From assembly GCA_023897205.1 (NCBI GenBank), contig JAHWDD010000006.1, forward strand, positions 3,348,001 to 3,412,000: a stretch of 64,000 nucleotides of DNA. Direction: 5' to 3'. The notes under the pieces are model-generated. The model had not been told where the DNA came from, searched no databases, and saw only the letters and a program-made list of their open reading frames with translations. The DNA is from Exophiala sp. HKRS030 (taxonomy: Eukaryota; Ascomycota; Eurotiomycetes; Chaetothyriales; Herpotrichiellaceae). Below, piece after piece: positions 25,201-38,200 of the stretch. The number at the start of each line of letters is the position of its first letter. The first letter of the stretch is position 1. A program made the translations under genes and the position numbers.

Positions 25201-28200
25201 ATGCCCCCAAACGAAAGGTCGATGGTCAGGCACCCGAACCGGTTGCCGCCGTCGCCGCAACATCAACATCAAAGCCTGCGGGCAAGGTAAGATTGTTACA
25301 ACATGGCAATGCGCGGTCACAAATTGATCTCCCCAAGAAACAGGTAGTGCGGAAAGTGACATCAAAAGAATCCCTCCCATCGGATCCGACAGCTGCCTCA
25401 ACAGAGCAGCCAACTCACACCCATCCCGACGCATCCAAACCTGACAAACCCAACCGAAAACCTCACCACCATGCAGACAGCTTCAATGCTGCCCTTCAGC
25501 CTTTCTATTACGACAAATCACTCACCGACCCCATAGATACCGCCCGCGACAAATGGAACCTATTACCTGCTTTCCTCAAAGTCAAAGGTCTCGTCAAACA
25601 ACACATTGAATCCTTCAATCACTTCGTTGATGTGGAATTGCAGAAGATCATCGATGATGAGCCAGTTATCACCAGTGACATCGACCCTGACTTCTACATC
25701 AAATATGAAAAAATCTATATCGGCAAGCCTTGTCGCGTCGAGGAACAGCATAACTATAGTGTGGGTTCAAAAGATGAGTCGACTGTCACGCCTAACGAAT
25801 GTCGTCTGAGGGATCTTACATACGCCGCTCCAATCTTGGTCGATGTTCGCTACACAAAATCAAAAATGGCATATAGACGGAGAGGTCTAGTAATAGCACG
25901 CGTGCCCATCATGCTTCGAAGTTCCAAATGCTTTCTGGCAAACAAAACCGAGGCCGAGATGTGTACCATGGATGAATGTCCCCTGGATCCTGGCGGCTAT
26001 TTCATTGTCAACGGCACAGAAAAGGTTATCTTGGTACAAGAACAGTTAAGCAAGAATCGTATCATCGTCGAGGCCGACATGAAGAAAGAATCCATTGTGG
26101 CATCCGTCACAAGTTCAACACACGCGAGAAAATCAAAGTCCTACATTGCTCTGAAGAAAGATCTGCTGTACATGCGTCACAATATCCTGAACGAAGATGT
26201 GCCGATTTGCATTTTGCTCAAAGCTATGGGCGTCTCATCCGATATGGACATGATGGCTATTGTGGCTGGGACCGATAGCAAGCTCCAAGACGACTTTGCC
26301 ATCAATTTTGAAGAAACTATCAAGCATCAAATCCACACACAACAACAAGCTCTTGACTACCTAGGCCAGAGAATCAAGATTACGAGAAAACCGACTCCTT
26401 TTGGACAAGCACGGAGGAATTACGTACAAGAAGCAATCGAGGCGGTTTGTAATGTCTTCATTGCGCATGTACCTGTGGAGAATCTCAACTTCCGTCCCAA
26501 AGCTCTGTACGTTGCTCATATGGCACGACGTGTCTTGATGGCCAAGCAGAACCCTGCCTTGGTGGATGACCGAGATTATGTCGGAAATAAACGACTGGAG
26601 CTTGCGGGTCAACTTCTCTCACTACTATTTGAAGATCTGTTCAAAAGTTACAATTATGCTGTCAAACTTGCCATTGATCAAAAATTGAGGAAACCAGTCA
26701 AGACCGGTATCATTGACCCTTGTGTTGAATTACAGAGCAAAGGTTCATATATCACTCAAGGAATGATCCGGGCAATCGCAACTGGTAATTGGAATTTGAA
26801 GAGATTCAGAATGGATCGTGCTGGTGTCACCCATTTATTGAGTCGATTGAGCTTCATTGCTTCACTGGGAATGATGACGCGAATATCCAGTCAATTTGAA
26901 AAAACCCGAAAAGTCAGTGGACCTAGAGCTCTACAGCCATCATCATTTGGGATGCTCTGTCCTGCTGATACCCCGGAAGGTGAAGCATGCGGACTTGTCA
27001 AGAATCTTGCCTTGATGACCCATATCACAACTGATGATGATGAGACCCCTATAAAGCGACTTATTTTCATGCTGGGAGCTGAAGATATCGTCACTGTAGG
27101 AGGTTCGGAGCTTTACGCACCAGGAGCTTATCTTGTCCTCCTCAACGGAACACCAGTAGCAAGCACCCGTCATCCATCTCATTTCCTGACCTCTTTCCGT
27201 CGACTTCGCCGATCTGGTCGCATTTCCGAGTTTGTGTCGATTTTCATTAATCATCATCATGGTACAATCCATGTCGCAACAGATGAAGGGCGAATATGTC
27301 GACCATTGATCATCGTGGAGGACAAGAAATCGAAAGTGACCAAGAGATATCTGAAATCCTTGAGGCAAGGCTCCATGGATTTTGACGACTTTTTGGCTAG
27401 AGGCCTTGTCGAATATCTGGACGTCAACGAAGAAAATGACAGTAATATTGCCATGTACGAATCCGACATCAATGCCACGACGACTCATCTGGAGATTGAA
27501 CCGTTCACAATTCTCGGCGCTGTTGCTGGTTTGATACCATATCCACATCACAATCAGTCTCCTCGTAATACATATCAATGTGCTATGGGTAAACAAGCCA
27601 TAGGATTCATCGCCAACAATCAATTTCTGCGCATCGACACTCTTCTGTACCTGATGGTGTATCCACAGAAACCTCTTGTCAAGACAAGAACGATTGAATT
27701 GGTCAATTACGACAAGCTTCCTGCAGGTCAAAATGCTACAGTTGCCGTCATGTCATATAGCGGCTATGACATTGAAGATGCTCTTGTGTTAAACAAGGCT
27801 TCGGTTGACCGAGGTTTTGGCCGGTGTCAAGTTCTACGCAAATACCCCGTTACTCTCAAACTTTACGGAAATGATCTAAAAGATCAACTTTATGGACCAA
27901 CATTGGACGACAACGGAAAGCCTGCCAAAGGTCAGGCGTTGTTGGATGAAGATGGAATCACCGCTGTGGGCGCAAGAATTAGTCAAGGCCAAATCTACGT
28001 CAACAAATTCGTACCCGAAGCGGCCAATTCGTCTGGACTATCTGATAATGGTAGGAAAGCCGCAACAATTCCACAACCCCAGAAGTACCGGCTTCCAGAT
28101 CCGAGCTACATTGATAAGGTTATGGTCTCGGAGGTTGAGTCTGGAAATCAACTCATCAAAATTCAGACTCGACAGACCAGAGTCCCAGAAGTTGGAGACA

Positions 28201-28949
28201 AGTTTTCGTCTAGGCACGGACAGAAAGGTGTCGTGGGAATTATCGCGGAGCAGGTCGACATGCCATTTTCTGATAGAGGTATTACTCCAGACATTATCAT
28301 GAATCCGCATGGTTTTCCTTCTCGAATGACAGTGGGAAAAATGCTGGAACTTGTTTCAGGGAAAGCTGGAATTCTGAAAGGGAAATTCGAATATGGTACT
28401 GCATTTGGCGGCAGCAAGCTTGAACATATGTCCCAAGCATTGATTGAAGCAGGTTACAGCTATGACGGAAAGGACTATCTCACATCTGGCGTTACTGGAG
28501 AACCACTCCCAGCATATGTCTTCACCGGCCCGATCTACTACCAGAAACTCAAGCACATGGTTCAAGATAAAATGCACAGCAGATCCCGTGGACCGCGAGC
28601 AATCCTTACACGACAACCCACCGAAGGTCGTTCACGAGACGGAGGTCTTCGTCTCGGAGAAATGGAGCGTGATTGTTTGATTGCATATGGCGCATCACAA
28701 CTACTTCGTGAACGACTCATGTTGTCGAGTGACAAACACGAGGTAGACATCTGTGAAGTTTGTGGCTTCATGGCTTTCGGACGAGCATGTCAACGCTGTA
28801 CCAATGCAGGCCAGCTAGGCTCTAACGTGGTACGCATGACGCTTCCGTATGCGTTCAAGCTACTTCTTCATGAGTTGGGTAGCATGAACGTGAATACTCG
28901 TTTGATTGTTACAGATGAATTCCCTGCTGATGGCACGAGGCGGGCATGA
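25201..28949 (+). CDS. rpc2: DNA-directed RNA polymerase III second-largest subunit
   Basis: Catalytic-core subunit of RNA polymerase III (yeast Ret1/Rpc128), which makes tRNA and 5S rRNA. Exon 1 is 25201-25286, the intron 25287-25343, exon 2 25344-28949; about 1230 residues. Hallmarks: CTMDECPLDPGGYFIVNGTE, LCPADTPEGEACGLVKNLAL, the conserved MSYSGYDIEDALVLNKAS, VPEVGDKFSSRHGQKGVVG, RMTVGKMLELVSGK, and a C-terminal zinc finger CEVCGFMAFGRACQRC. The ATG at 25201 is followed by C5 (25204-25208). As written it is out of frame with the rest of exon 1; one more C gives MPPKRKVDGQAPEPV, which joins the main frame across the intron. Without it the frame would have to begin inside the intron. CACGTG boxes lie upstream; the gene converges on the kinase gene. 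Confidence 0.97.
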
Positions 28950-29368
28950 GAGAATGGCTTCTAGCTGGGGTGCTATGATACCTAGCTTCGACTGATGTCA
29001 GCATACTTTTTTGTTGTTCTTGGACCAAGTTCGCATTATCAAAAGGGGCAGCAGGATTACATAGATGAATATCATGTCAACATGAAGAGCATTAGCGAAG
29101 GCGCATAATACACTTTCAGATACCCCCTGAACAAACTAGAACAATTCATGATCAAAATAATATCGTCCATTACTCAAAATATGAAAATGTAGAAAGAGGC
29201 TCGCAGACTCTGCCTGGGGGACCATCAATCACCAAGCGTAATCGACAAATCCAAAAGACATATAAATATATCGACTTCAATATAGTCAGCCACTCACAAA
29301 ATGAAGACGAGAAGAAACCCACCACCGACCCGACAACTTCTCGAACACACTCACACACATCTAGCAGA
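28950..29368. other. intergenic between convergent 3' ends
   Basis: About 420 bases between the stops of RPC2 and the kinase gene. A/T-rich stretches around 29140-29280 would suit polyadenylation signals on both strands. No gene seen. Confidence 0.55.
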
Positions 29369-31921
29369 TCAAGGCACATCGGTAAACCAGCTCTCCAGCC
29401 CGGGCTGCTCTGTATACCTTTTCCGCCACAACTGGACGGCACCATCCATCTCGTCCTGAAAACACTGCATCCTGGTCCTCCCTCCAGCACCACCAGCAAC
29501 CCCCGAGACAACGACCTCATCCGGCCTCTCGACCAACGCCTCAAACTTCTCCCGGGGCAACCTCAACCTCGGCCGATCCGGATCGAGAAACTCGGCCTGC
29601 AGGACCTCCCTGACCTCATCCCAACGCGGCTGAAACCCAGCCTCTCCCCTCGGCATATACTTAATCTCACTCCCACGATAGAACAGCTTCTGATCCGGGC
29701 GGGGCTGACGGCTCTCATCCCGCGCGCGACACTTCGCAACGAACAAATCCAGGCCGCGCCTCGTCTTGTCGCGCAGCTCGATCTGCGACGGCCGGTTCGC
29801 CGGGTTCGGGTCCAGACAGCGCCAGATCAGGTGCCGCAGCCGCGGCGTGTAGATGTGTGGCAGCGTCGTGCGCACAGATCGGATCTGGTGGTTGTAGTTC
29901 GCCCGGTAGCCGGTGAGTGTTGGCGCGCGCAGCTTCGCGATCCCGGCGCTGTATTTGCCGTGTAGTGCGTATTCGTCCGTCAGTGTGCTCATGCTGAACA
30001 TGATCCGTCCGATGCCGTAGATCTGTTGGAACCCCCCGCGAGCGCGGGTGTGTGGGTTAGTTTGGCGGTTTTTAGGGGTGAGAGATGACAGAGGGAGAGG
30101 AAAAGGGAGAGGGAGAGGGAGAGGGAGAGCAGACTTACGTTCAGGGAATGGTCAAAGGTGATTTCGTCCTCGGCCTCTCTTTGCTCGCCGAGAGCCCACT
30201 GGTTCGTCGCCACCCGTGGCACCCCGTTCGAGTACATCGTGTTGCGTATCTTGGACCCCGTCGGTGGGATCGCCCAGTGTGCGCCGTACCCGTGTTGTTC
30301 CTGTCAAATGCCGGGGATTGCATGTTAGTTCTTGATCTTGGACCTCAATTGATATTTGCGGCAAAGGAGTTGGGGTTGTCCGGGGAGGGCAAGTATAGAT
30401 ACGGATTCAAAGTCATCAACAATCTTGTAGCATGGGGGAATTTTCTGTGTACAACGGGGTCAAGAACTTACCGGGCCTCTGAAGCATCTTGTACCATATC
30501 GGAAGAAATCCCTCGGATTGGTCTTTTGACCCCACGTCGTGTACTGAGAAAGTCCAAAGTCGCTCATCTTGGGCAGCGGGTAGTCTGGGTCGTCGATGTC
30601 GCCTCGCTCGCGTACCGGTGGCGACGCCTTCGCTGGTGTCGTCACTGCATGAGTGGGTTGGGTATCGCCGGTACCATCGGTGATGTCCACAGGATTACTG
30701 GTGTCGGCTGGGTTGGCAGTCGTCTCTTGCTGTGCGTCAGGGTCACTGTCGTTGGCAACAGCGCTAGGCGGGGTTTGAGGTGTGGCTTCCCAGTCATTGT
30801 TTGCTAAGAGGACGTTGACCGGTTTGATATCGAAATGGACAGTGAACCAATTCTGAAAGTCGTACGTTTTGTGCCATTGCGGCCCATTGGGTGGTCTTTT
30901 AGCAGGGTCTTTAATGATGCCATCCCACTCTCCGCGGGTTCGGACTTCGTCCAGATCGTTGTCGAATTTCTTTTCTCGCTGGGCCAACGAGTCGCGTCTC
31001 CCCCTTCTACGCTTCGGTCTCTTGTTTCTGGCTTCTCTGAACTCGTCGAACTTGTCATTCGCTTCGGCTCGGCGTTTGCGCATGTTTGCGACGATCAGAC
31101 TGTCCTCTGGAGGAGGCTCGCGTAATGCATCGCCAGCGAGAGCCAACCGGTAGAATAGATGCCATAGGAACAACTCGGGCAGGTATTGGTCCCAGAGTCG
31201 ATATTTGCCGCGCAATGTTTCAAGGTCTCCGTGCTCGCAGAACTCGAGGTATAGCCGGTGAGAGCTTTTGAGGGCAAATCGCTTCTTGGTGGCACTCTGT
31301 TGGGGCATCCATTTGTACCTGCGGAGCCAAGGGAACGAATCTTCGCTCTTGGTGTTGAGGTCGTGTTGGATAACGGCCTCGCGCAGAAGATTCTCTGGAT
31401 CTCTAAGCTCCAAGTATCCAGATCTTCCACCTGCTTTGGCTTGCTTGATCGCGACCAGATCTACTGTCTTGTTGTCTTTGTCGCGTTTCTCCCATAATCC
31501 CACCATGCCAAAACCCCCCTTGCCGAGCATCCGCACGGGACCCCATTCTTTGTCTTCTTCCGTACTATCGTTCATCAGTGGGTGCCGAAGCATGAATTCC
31601 TTGTTCAGCAGATTTCGTGGATGGCCAAAGGCGCCTCGTTCAAATCTCTCTTCCAGCCATGGATCGCTGAGATCGCCCCTTGCGACCGTGGTTCCCGGAG
31701 CGGGTAGTTCGTTCTCGCCTCGCTAAGAGTCAATTGAAAGTTGGTGAAGTCGGGGACTTCTCGTGATTGGTTCATGGTCACGTAGTTTTCGAGAAAAGTG
31801 ACCAGCACTCACCTGAAGTGTGTATAATGGCAATATGTAGTCTCAGGTCATCTAGAGAGGTGTTGGTGGCCTTTTCGCTTATAAGAATGCGGTTTACTTT
31901 CCACGGATAACGGCATGCCAT
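29369..31921 (-). CDS. Ser/Thr protein kinase, fungal orphan family
   Basis: Eukaryotic protein kinase fold, 723 residues, from exons 31921-31813, 31718-30472, 30300-30139 and 30022-29369. The short first exon (start MACRYPWKVNRILISEKA) joins via an acceptor at 31719, four bases past a nearer AG that would break the frame. Kinase motifs: glycine loop LGKGGFGMVG, VAIKQAKAG with the catalytic Lys, catalytic loop HFDIKPVNVLL, DFG in MSDFGLSQY. HRD is replaced by HFD; the Asp is kept. A basic insert (NKRPKRRRGRRD) sits between the N-lobe and the catalytic loop, and an acidic Thr/Pro-rich insert between the catalytic loop and DFG. The C-terminal 200 residues include RHLIWRCLDPNPANRPSQ. Substrate and pathway are unknown. 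Confidence 0.85.
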
Positions 31922-33030
31922 TGTCTTTGAACAAAACAAAATGTTCTCAATTTAGTCACAAAGAGAAGAGCAAGTGCGTAGCACCGCATAAGTCCAGAAA
32001 CGCTCAGCAGCAGGTTTATGACAAAGGGACACACTTCCAAACCTTGTCGTTCTAGACCGTCGCGCGACCAAGGACCAAATCAGCATCAACGTCTTCCAAT
32101 GTTTACAATATCAATATTGTTGTAGTCCAAATACTCGTGCATCGCTGAGGCGCGATTCTCGAACTCTTTGGTGTTTCTGAATTTCTAGGAGTTTCAAGAT
32201 AAATAGAAGAGGAAGTAGAATCTTAGTCGATGTTCTTCGTTCAAGTTAGACCGGCCCATGCATAGTAAATTGCCGGAATAGAAAGCTTTTACAATAGGCG
32301 TGGTCCGTTCTGGGGAAGCAGTGTTCATACACAAAGATGAATATACTCAGCGAGGGAGACAAAGACATCTTTCGACGTCAAAAATGTTGCCTCAGCGCTG
32401 ATCAATATTCCCCGTCCGGAGCACGTGATTCGAATGTGGCCTTTGTCATCTTCTTTCAACTTTTCAAATTCCATCACTCCTTTCGAAGGGTAGGGCTAAT
32501 GGATATTTGGATGACGAGCATTGTAGCACTTTGGATTTGGTCAAGCAGTCGATAGCGGAAAGTCCAGTAGTCGTGAGCCAAGTCAGAAACTTCATCTGTA
32601 ATCATTAGCGAACGCCAGAGTTGCCATGTAAGCGACACACCAAGCCGGAAGCTTTGTAGGTGGGCTTTGGGATTGTACAAATCCGTAATATCTTTCTTGC
32701 ATGGCCATTGGCGATTGTGCCGCACCCCCTCGCATGTGCGGATGCAATAGGAACATGTGAATGCGGAGATACTCGAGGAAGCATTCTGTTTCTTGACGTC
32801 TATGTCATCATCCTCCATCTGGGGAGGACCATCTCCGCAGTGATGTCCATGGAGATGCACTTTAAAGTCCAAACAGATACCCGAGTTGTGGTAGGACCAT
32901 TCCAAACTTGATGTTCTCGTGTACGAATACTTATTGACATACAAGCATCTTGTCCAAGAGCTCAAGTTGAAGTATTCTATTTTCCGAGGTACGATTTGAT
33001 TCTCAATACACAAAGAATTACGAAACAACA
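31922..33030. other. intergenic between divergent kinase and alcohol dehydrogenase genes
   Basis: About 1.1 kb. A minus-strand frame at 32474-33031 (185 codons, with a Cys-rich stretch FTCSYCIRTCEG) is open but begins at TTG, lacks an early ATG and matches nothing I know. It may be a chance frame or a degraded gene. Confidence 0.4.
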
Positions 33031-34203
33031 ATGGCGATTGAAGGTATACCAGAACAGATGCTTGCTGTACAGGTTGTGGAGGTATATACGTGACCCAATG
33101 AAAAGTGTGGCTCGATGGGTCTTGAAGCTGACATTGAGACTATAACTTTCTAGTTCAACAAGCCATATAAGATCCACAAGGTCAAGACACCATCCGAGTT
33201 GAAGGAGCACGAAATCCTGTTGAAGACTGTGGTTGCCTCACTATGCCATACGGATTCAATGGTTGTTGCGGGCAAATTCCCCACCAAGTTACCTTGCACG
33301 GCTTCTCATGAAGGCACTGGCATCGTTAAAGCAGTAGGATCCAAAGTCACCAACTTCAAGGTCGGAGATCGTGCCATGTCCGGCCTCCCCAAGAGTCCTT
33401 GTGAGATATGCTACAATTGCAAAGGCCCCAACGATTGGCATCAGTACTGTGAAAACATCGAAGGCCACATTGGAGTATTCGTCGACGGTGCCTTTTCAGA
33501 ATATCATGTCGTGGACAGTCGAACTTCTTGTCACATCCCGGATAATGTCAGCTTTGCCAGTGCAGCTCCTCTCGCTTGCGCCGGTTGTACGATATACCGG
33601 GCCATCATTGTGAGTGAAGTGAAAGAGGGTGAATGGCTGGCAATCGTCGGCGCTGGTGGTGGTCTTGGTCATCTAGGGATCCAGTTCGCTATTGCATTGG
33701 GATTCAACGTTGTCGCCATTGACGCGCGGGATGAGGGCATTGCACTTTGCAAGAAAGCCGGGGCCAAGCACGTCTTCGATGTGAGAGAAGGCACTGAGAA
33801 GGTGGTTGAGAAGGTACAGAGCCTCACAGACGGTCTAGGTGTCCATGCATCGATCAATGTCAGTGAGCACGAAACCTCCGCCGATACTGCATGCAGTGTT
33901 ACTCGGATGCATGGAATCATGGTCCAAGCAGCACAGCCAGATCGTGTGAGTGTTGCGTTTCAGCAATTGATCTTTCGCGACATCAGGATCAAAGGTACAT
34001 TGATTGCTGGTCAGGAATACAGTCAACAGATGTTGAACGATGCTTCCAAACATAATATTAAGGTGGAGACGAACGTGTTCTATGGACTGGAAGAAGTGCC
34101 AAAGATGGTGGAGCTAGCTCACTCTGGTAGAATGAGTGGGAAGGCTGTGTGTGTAGTTGATCAAGTTGAATTCGATAAAGAAAAGGGCAAAGTAACAGCC
34201 TAA
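33031..34203 (+). CDS. zinc-dependent alcohol dehydrogenase (MDR family)
   Basis: NAD(P)-dependent medium-chain alcohol dehydrogenase of the yeast ADH1 type, 366 residues, cytosolic by lack of a targeting sequence. Exons 33031-33081 and 33154-34203; intron 33082-33153 in phase. Catalytic zinc ligands are seen in VASLCHTD (Cys), TASHEGTG (His) and LACAGCT (Cys). The structural zinc site is PCEICYNCKGPNDWHQYC with four Cys. The Rossmann glycine motif is GAGGGLGHLG, followed by a cofactor-binding AIDARDEG, whose acidic residue suggests NAD over NADP. Start ATG at 33031 gives MAIEGIPEQMLAVQVVE, then FNKPYKIHKV after the splice. Substrate not predictable. Confidence 0.93.
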
Positions 34204-35209
34204 AAGGCACGAGGATTGATATCATTTCTATGCAGTATTGTTGAAATGATCTTCTCCAACTTCCAAACAAAGTACGGCACTGATCATTATCGTTGTAACA
34301 GAAGTGGTGATATTCGAACATGCCACCTCGTTCAGCGCTTACACATCGCCGCCTAGAGGGTCCTGCATGATGAGCAACGTAAGGTGTCTTTGTTCAAACG
34401 CGACTTGCCAGATTGGTTTACTCAAAGGGAACCGAGACCTCCGTCTCCCCGGCATGGAGGAGGATGGGATTATAAGTATTCCATCGTTGCATGTACCTGT
34501 TCACTTCGTTCCTTTGTTGCAAGACATCTTCAGTCGAACTCAACCACATTACCCAACAACAAATGGTAGGTGAGAATCCTCTGTGATCCACTGCTGTAAA
34601 CTTGGGTCACCTTCTGTTAGGCTAGGATATAGCTACGGCCGCCAAAGGTTCCATGCCATCGGTTGGTGCAAACTCTACTCGTCCAAGTTGCAGCGAAATG
34701 ACGAAATCAAATATTTCAATACAGCCATCTCCAAACCGTGATTCTCCATGCAAATCACCTGGTGCAAATGATTTGAGATGCGGGCATTCGAGGACAGGGC
34801 AAGCCGTGGCGAAGTACCAAGTTGGACGCCCGGAAAAGTTGGACAGTGGGCCCCTCGGTCTGCTGGTTAGGATGATGGAACTGCCTATCGGATGACGGAA
34901 ATGCTCACAGGGCTGCCACCATGTGCAAGGGTCGGCTAAGCCCTGGGGGCGTGCGCTGCGGGACCTGAATCCAGACCAAAGTCGTCGGCAAACGGCCGAT
35001 GGCAAAATTGAGCAAAGCATGCCTGGGCAAATCGAACTTTGCAGATCCTCTATTGCTATCGCAAGCATCATGGCTCTTGAACATACCGACTGTTGTACAT
35101 TTCTACAGCATGTGAGAATGAGTGCTTCAACCCTCAGTAAGGTCCCGACAAGGACTCGATTCGCCGCGCTTCGACTGCCTTACATCGCAGCCTACTACAA
35201 ATCATTACC
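34204..35209. other. intergenic upstream of the histidine kinase
   Basis: About 1 kb. Contains the 3' flank of the dehydrogenase and the histidine-kinase promoter. Small open frames on both strands lack recognisable motifs. Confidence 0.55.
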
Positions 35210-38200
35210 ATGGCACGACCTGGCCAACAGGACCTTTCCTTACATTCGAAACCCCCGGTTGAAGCAATCAGAAGAGCAAGGGAATTCTACAGATATCTCG
35301 AGCCCCACGATGTCGACCAACGCCGTTTCCAGAGGAGGAATTCCATCTTCTCGGATCATCAGAACCACCTCCCAAAACTCTCATCCTCTCTGACACCATA
35401 CTGCCAACTTGTGGCTTTGCGCTGCAATGTTCCCAAAGTCATGCTTAGTTTCATCGACCGGGAAACCATGTATATATTGGCAGAGGCGTATCAAGACAAA
35501 GCAACCTCCCAGCTCTCTTCAAGTTTCGAATTCCGGGAGGATCCCATCTTGTCAAGTTGCTCATCAATGCCGTCAAAAGATCGAGTCTGCGAAATGACAA
35601 TCGCACTCAACCCCATTACACCCGATGGACGAATACCTACATTCCAGATTCCTGACATGCGAGCGTCCCGATTCGCGGCTGTTCCCGTGGTTTCAGGCCC
35701 TCCATATTACAGATTTTACGCTGGGGCTCCCATCACTACAAGAGACAACATAAATATAGGTAGTTTGAGCGTGATGGACACAGAAGTTCGGGAGGGCCTC
35801 AGTCCACAGGAGGAGGCTTTTCTTTGCGAAACTGCAAGACAGATCATGAATCATCTTGAAACCAACCGAGAAGCGATCGAGGGTAGGCGGTCTAGACGTA
35901 TGGCACAATGCATGGATGCTTTCATTGCCGGACGAAACACTCTTGAAGAACACAAAGAACGTAACCGAAGGTCTGGAACAAGTCAAGCATCTTCACGACG
36001 TGTGCGACGGCTTTCCAACCAAGTTGGAAAGGCCACTGGGGAAGGTCTTGTCGGTGAACGAGGTGATAGAAGGTCTCTTTCCGTTTCGGAAGATGGGACC
36101 TCCTCGGATAGCACCCTCGGGTCGATCACTCAGCGTGGCAAATCGGACACGCGATCGCATGGAAAGACCTTTGCTCGCGCTGCCAACCTATTGAGGGAGG
36201 CATTTGGAGAGCTAGGGAACGATGGGACAGTTGTCTTTCTGAACGCGAAGAATTCAACTGGCCAGCGTTCATCCCCAATTAGCCCACAGGCTACTGTGAA
36301 GAGTTCAGAGTTCAAATCTCCGGAAGGTGGAAGTCACGAAAGCCCAGAAGACGCTCACGATAATGGTCAGATTGCACCTATTCTAGCGCTCTCATCTTCC
36401 TACACACACTTTCAAGCAGACGGATCGTCAAGTTCCAGTTGCTCAATCTCAGAGGATATGCTGAAAACCCTGATAAGACGCTATCCCGGCGGCACTGTAT
36501 GGTCCTTTGATGATTGGAGATCATCGTCTTCTGAAGATGATGATCACAATTCGCAGTCTCAGCACGCAAAATCAGGCAGCCAAAGACGCAAGTTCGAAAA
36601 GAAGACCCTTCAAGCTGCTTTTCCGGATGCGCGTCAGCTGCTGTTTGCGCCGATTTGGAGTCCAAGCATGGGAACTTTCGCTCATGCTGTGTTTGTCACT
36701 GTAACGCTTGAAATTCGAAGTCTGAGTTCCAAGACCGATTTGAGCTTCATCAACTCATTTTGCAGTACGCTCATGGCTGAATGCAGCCGTATTGATACTG
36801 TTCTTGCGGATAAGCAGAAAGACGACTTCGTGGGTACAATATCACACGAGATGCGGTCTCCGTTACATGGCATCCTCGCCAGCACCGAATTCTTGACCGA
36901 TACCGAGCTCACTGGCTTTCAACAGACCTTGGTTGAGACAGTGCGAAGTTGTGGACAGACACTACTTGATACTATCAATCATGTACTTGACTATTCCAAA
37001 ATCAACACGTTTCAAAAACAGTGGCAGAGTACTAACAAGAAGGGAATTCATAAATTGGTGCGCAAAACGCACAACGAAGTCGATGCTATTCCCAAAACAT
37101 TTGCCGCGGGTGCGCCACCACTGTTACAGCTGTTCGGTCTCACCAGCATCTCCGTGGTGTTGGAAGAGGTGGTTGATGGCCTTATGCTTGGTAACACCTA
37201 TTTTTCGGGGGTTGATATTACGGATGTGTCGCAAAAGGTACGAAAAGGAGGAACGGATCGCCGGAGACATGCGAACAGTGATCTAAGTGATTCTGAGCTA
37301 GCTGTCTACGTGGACATCCAGCAAGCTGACTGGACATTTCTAACGCAACCCGGTGCTATAAGGAGAATCATTCAGAATCTGGTCGGCAACGCTCTGAAGT
37401 ACTGCAAACGCGGGCATATCAGGGTCAAACTTGAGCTCGCTGACAAGGCATCCAGTGCAGCAGACCAAGAGACAGTACTCCTTACGGTCGAAGATACAGG
37501 ATGTGGCATTTCACAGGAGTTTCTCTCTTCTAGGTTGTTTCTACCCTTTGCGCAGGAAAACTCCCTTGCGCCGGGTACCGGGCTAGGCTTGTCAATCGTG
37601 CACAGTATTGTGACCATGCTTGGTGGGACGATCGAGGTCAACAGCACGATAGGAGAAGGGACTACTATCCAGGTTCATCTACCGTTGAAGCGCTCCCTTC
37701 AAGGACAACAGTCAACCATGACAGCGCCACATTCAGGAACCACTTCCTCGGGTACTTCCCTTGGCGACGAAGCGATTTTATCCCTTCAACAAATCTCAGT
37801 CGATTCCGCTATTGTCATATTTCGTCCCCGATTGTTGTCAAAGCAGGACCTACTGGCACAAATCCTCTCCAGATATGTAGAAGGTTGGTACGGAATGAGG
37901 TTGCTGGAAAAAGGCGAACTCCACAGCGCCCAGGTCATTATTGTCGAGGAAGATGACCTCGACGCTCTTCTTACCGAATGGGATAGCAGCACAGGCTGCC
38001 GCCCAGCGATGATTGTACTTTGTTCAGTGATCAGCAGGCATAGTGCATCCTATGTCGCGAAACTCCAGGACCGTATCGATGGGCCTGTCGAGTTCGTATC
38101 TAAACCATGTGGTCCCTACAAGCTTGCGAAAAGCGTTCGGCTCGCATTACAGAGGCTGGGGGAACTCAGTCTGAGTGCGCAAGTTGCTTCAGAAGTGGAC

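Noticed and set aside
25293..25343. RPC2 start at 25293 (MLQHGNARSQ)
   Set aside because: This lies inside a good intron (GTAAGA..AACAG); the real first exon starts at 25201 once its C run is corrected.
31593..31595. Kinase start at Met 31593 (MLRHPLMND)
   Set aside because: The frame is open upstream and joins, via GT..AG 31812-31719, a first exon with MACRYPWKVNRIL.
32474..33031. 185-codon minus-strand frame between kinase and alcohol dehydrogenase
   Set aside because: Starts at TTG, no early ATG, no recognisable family, and overlaps the dehydrogenase promoter; kept only as a note.
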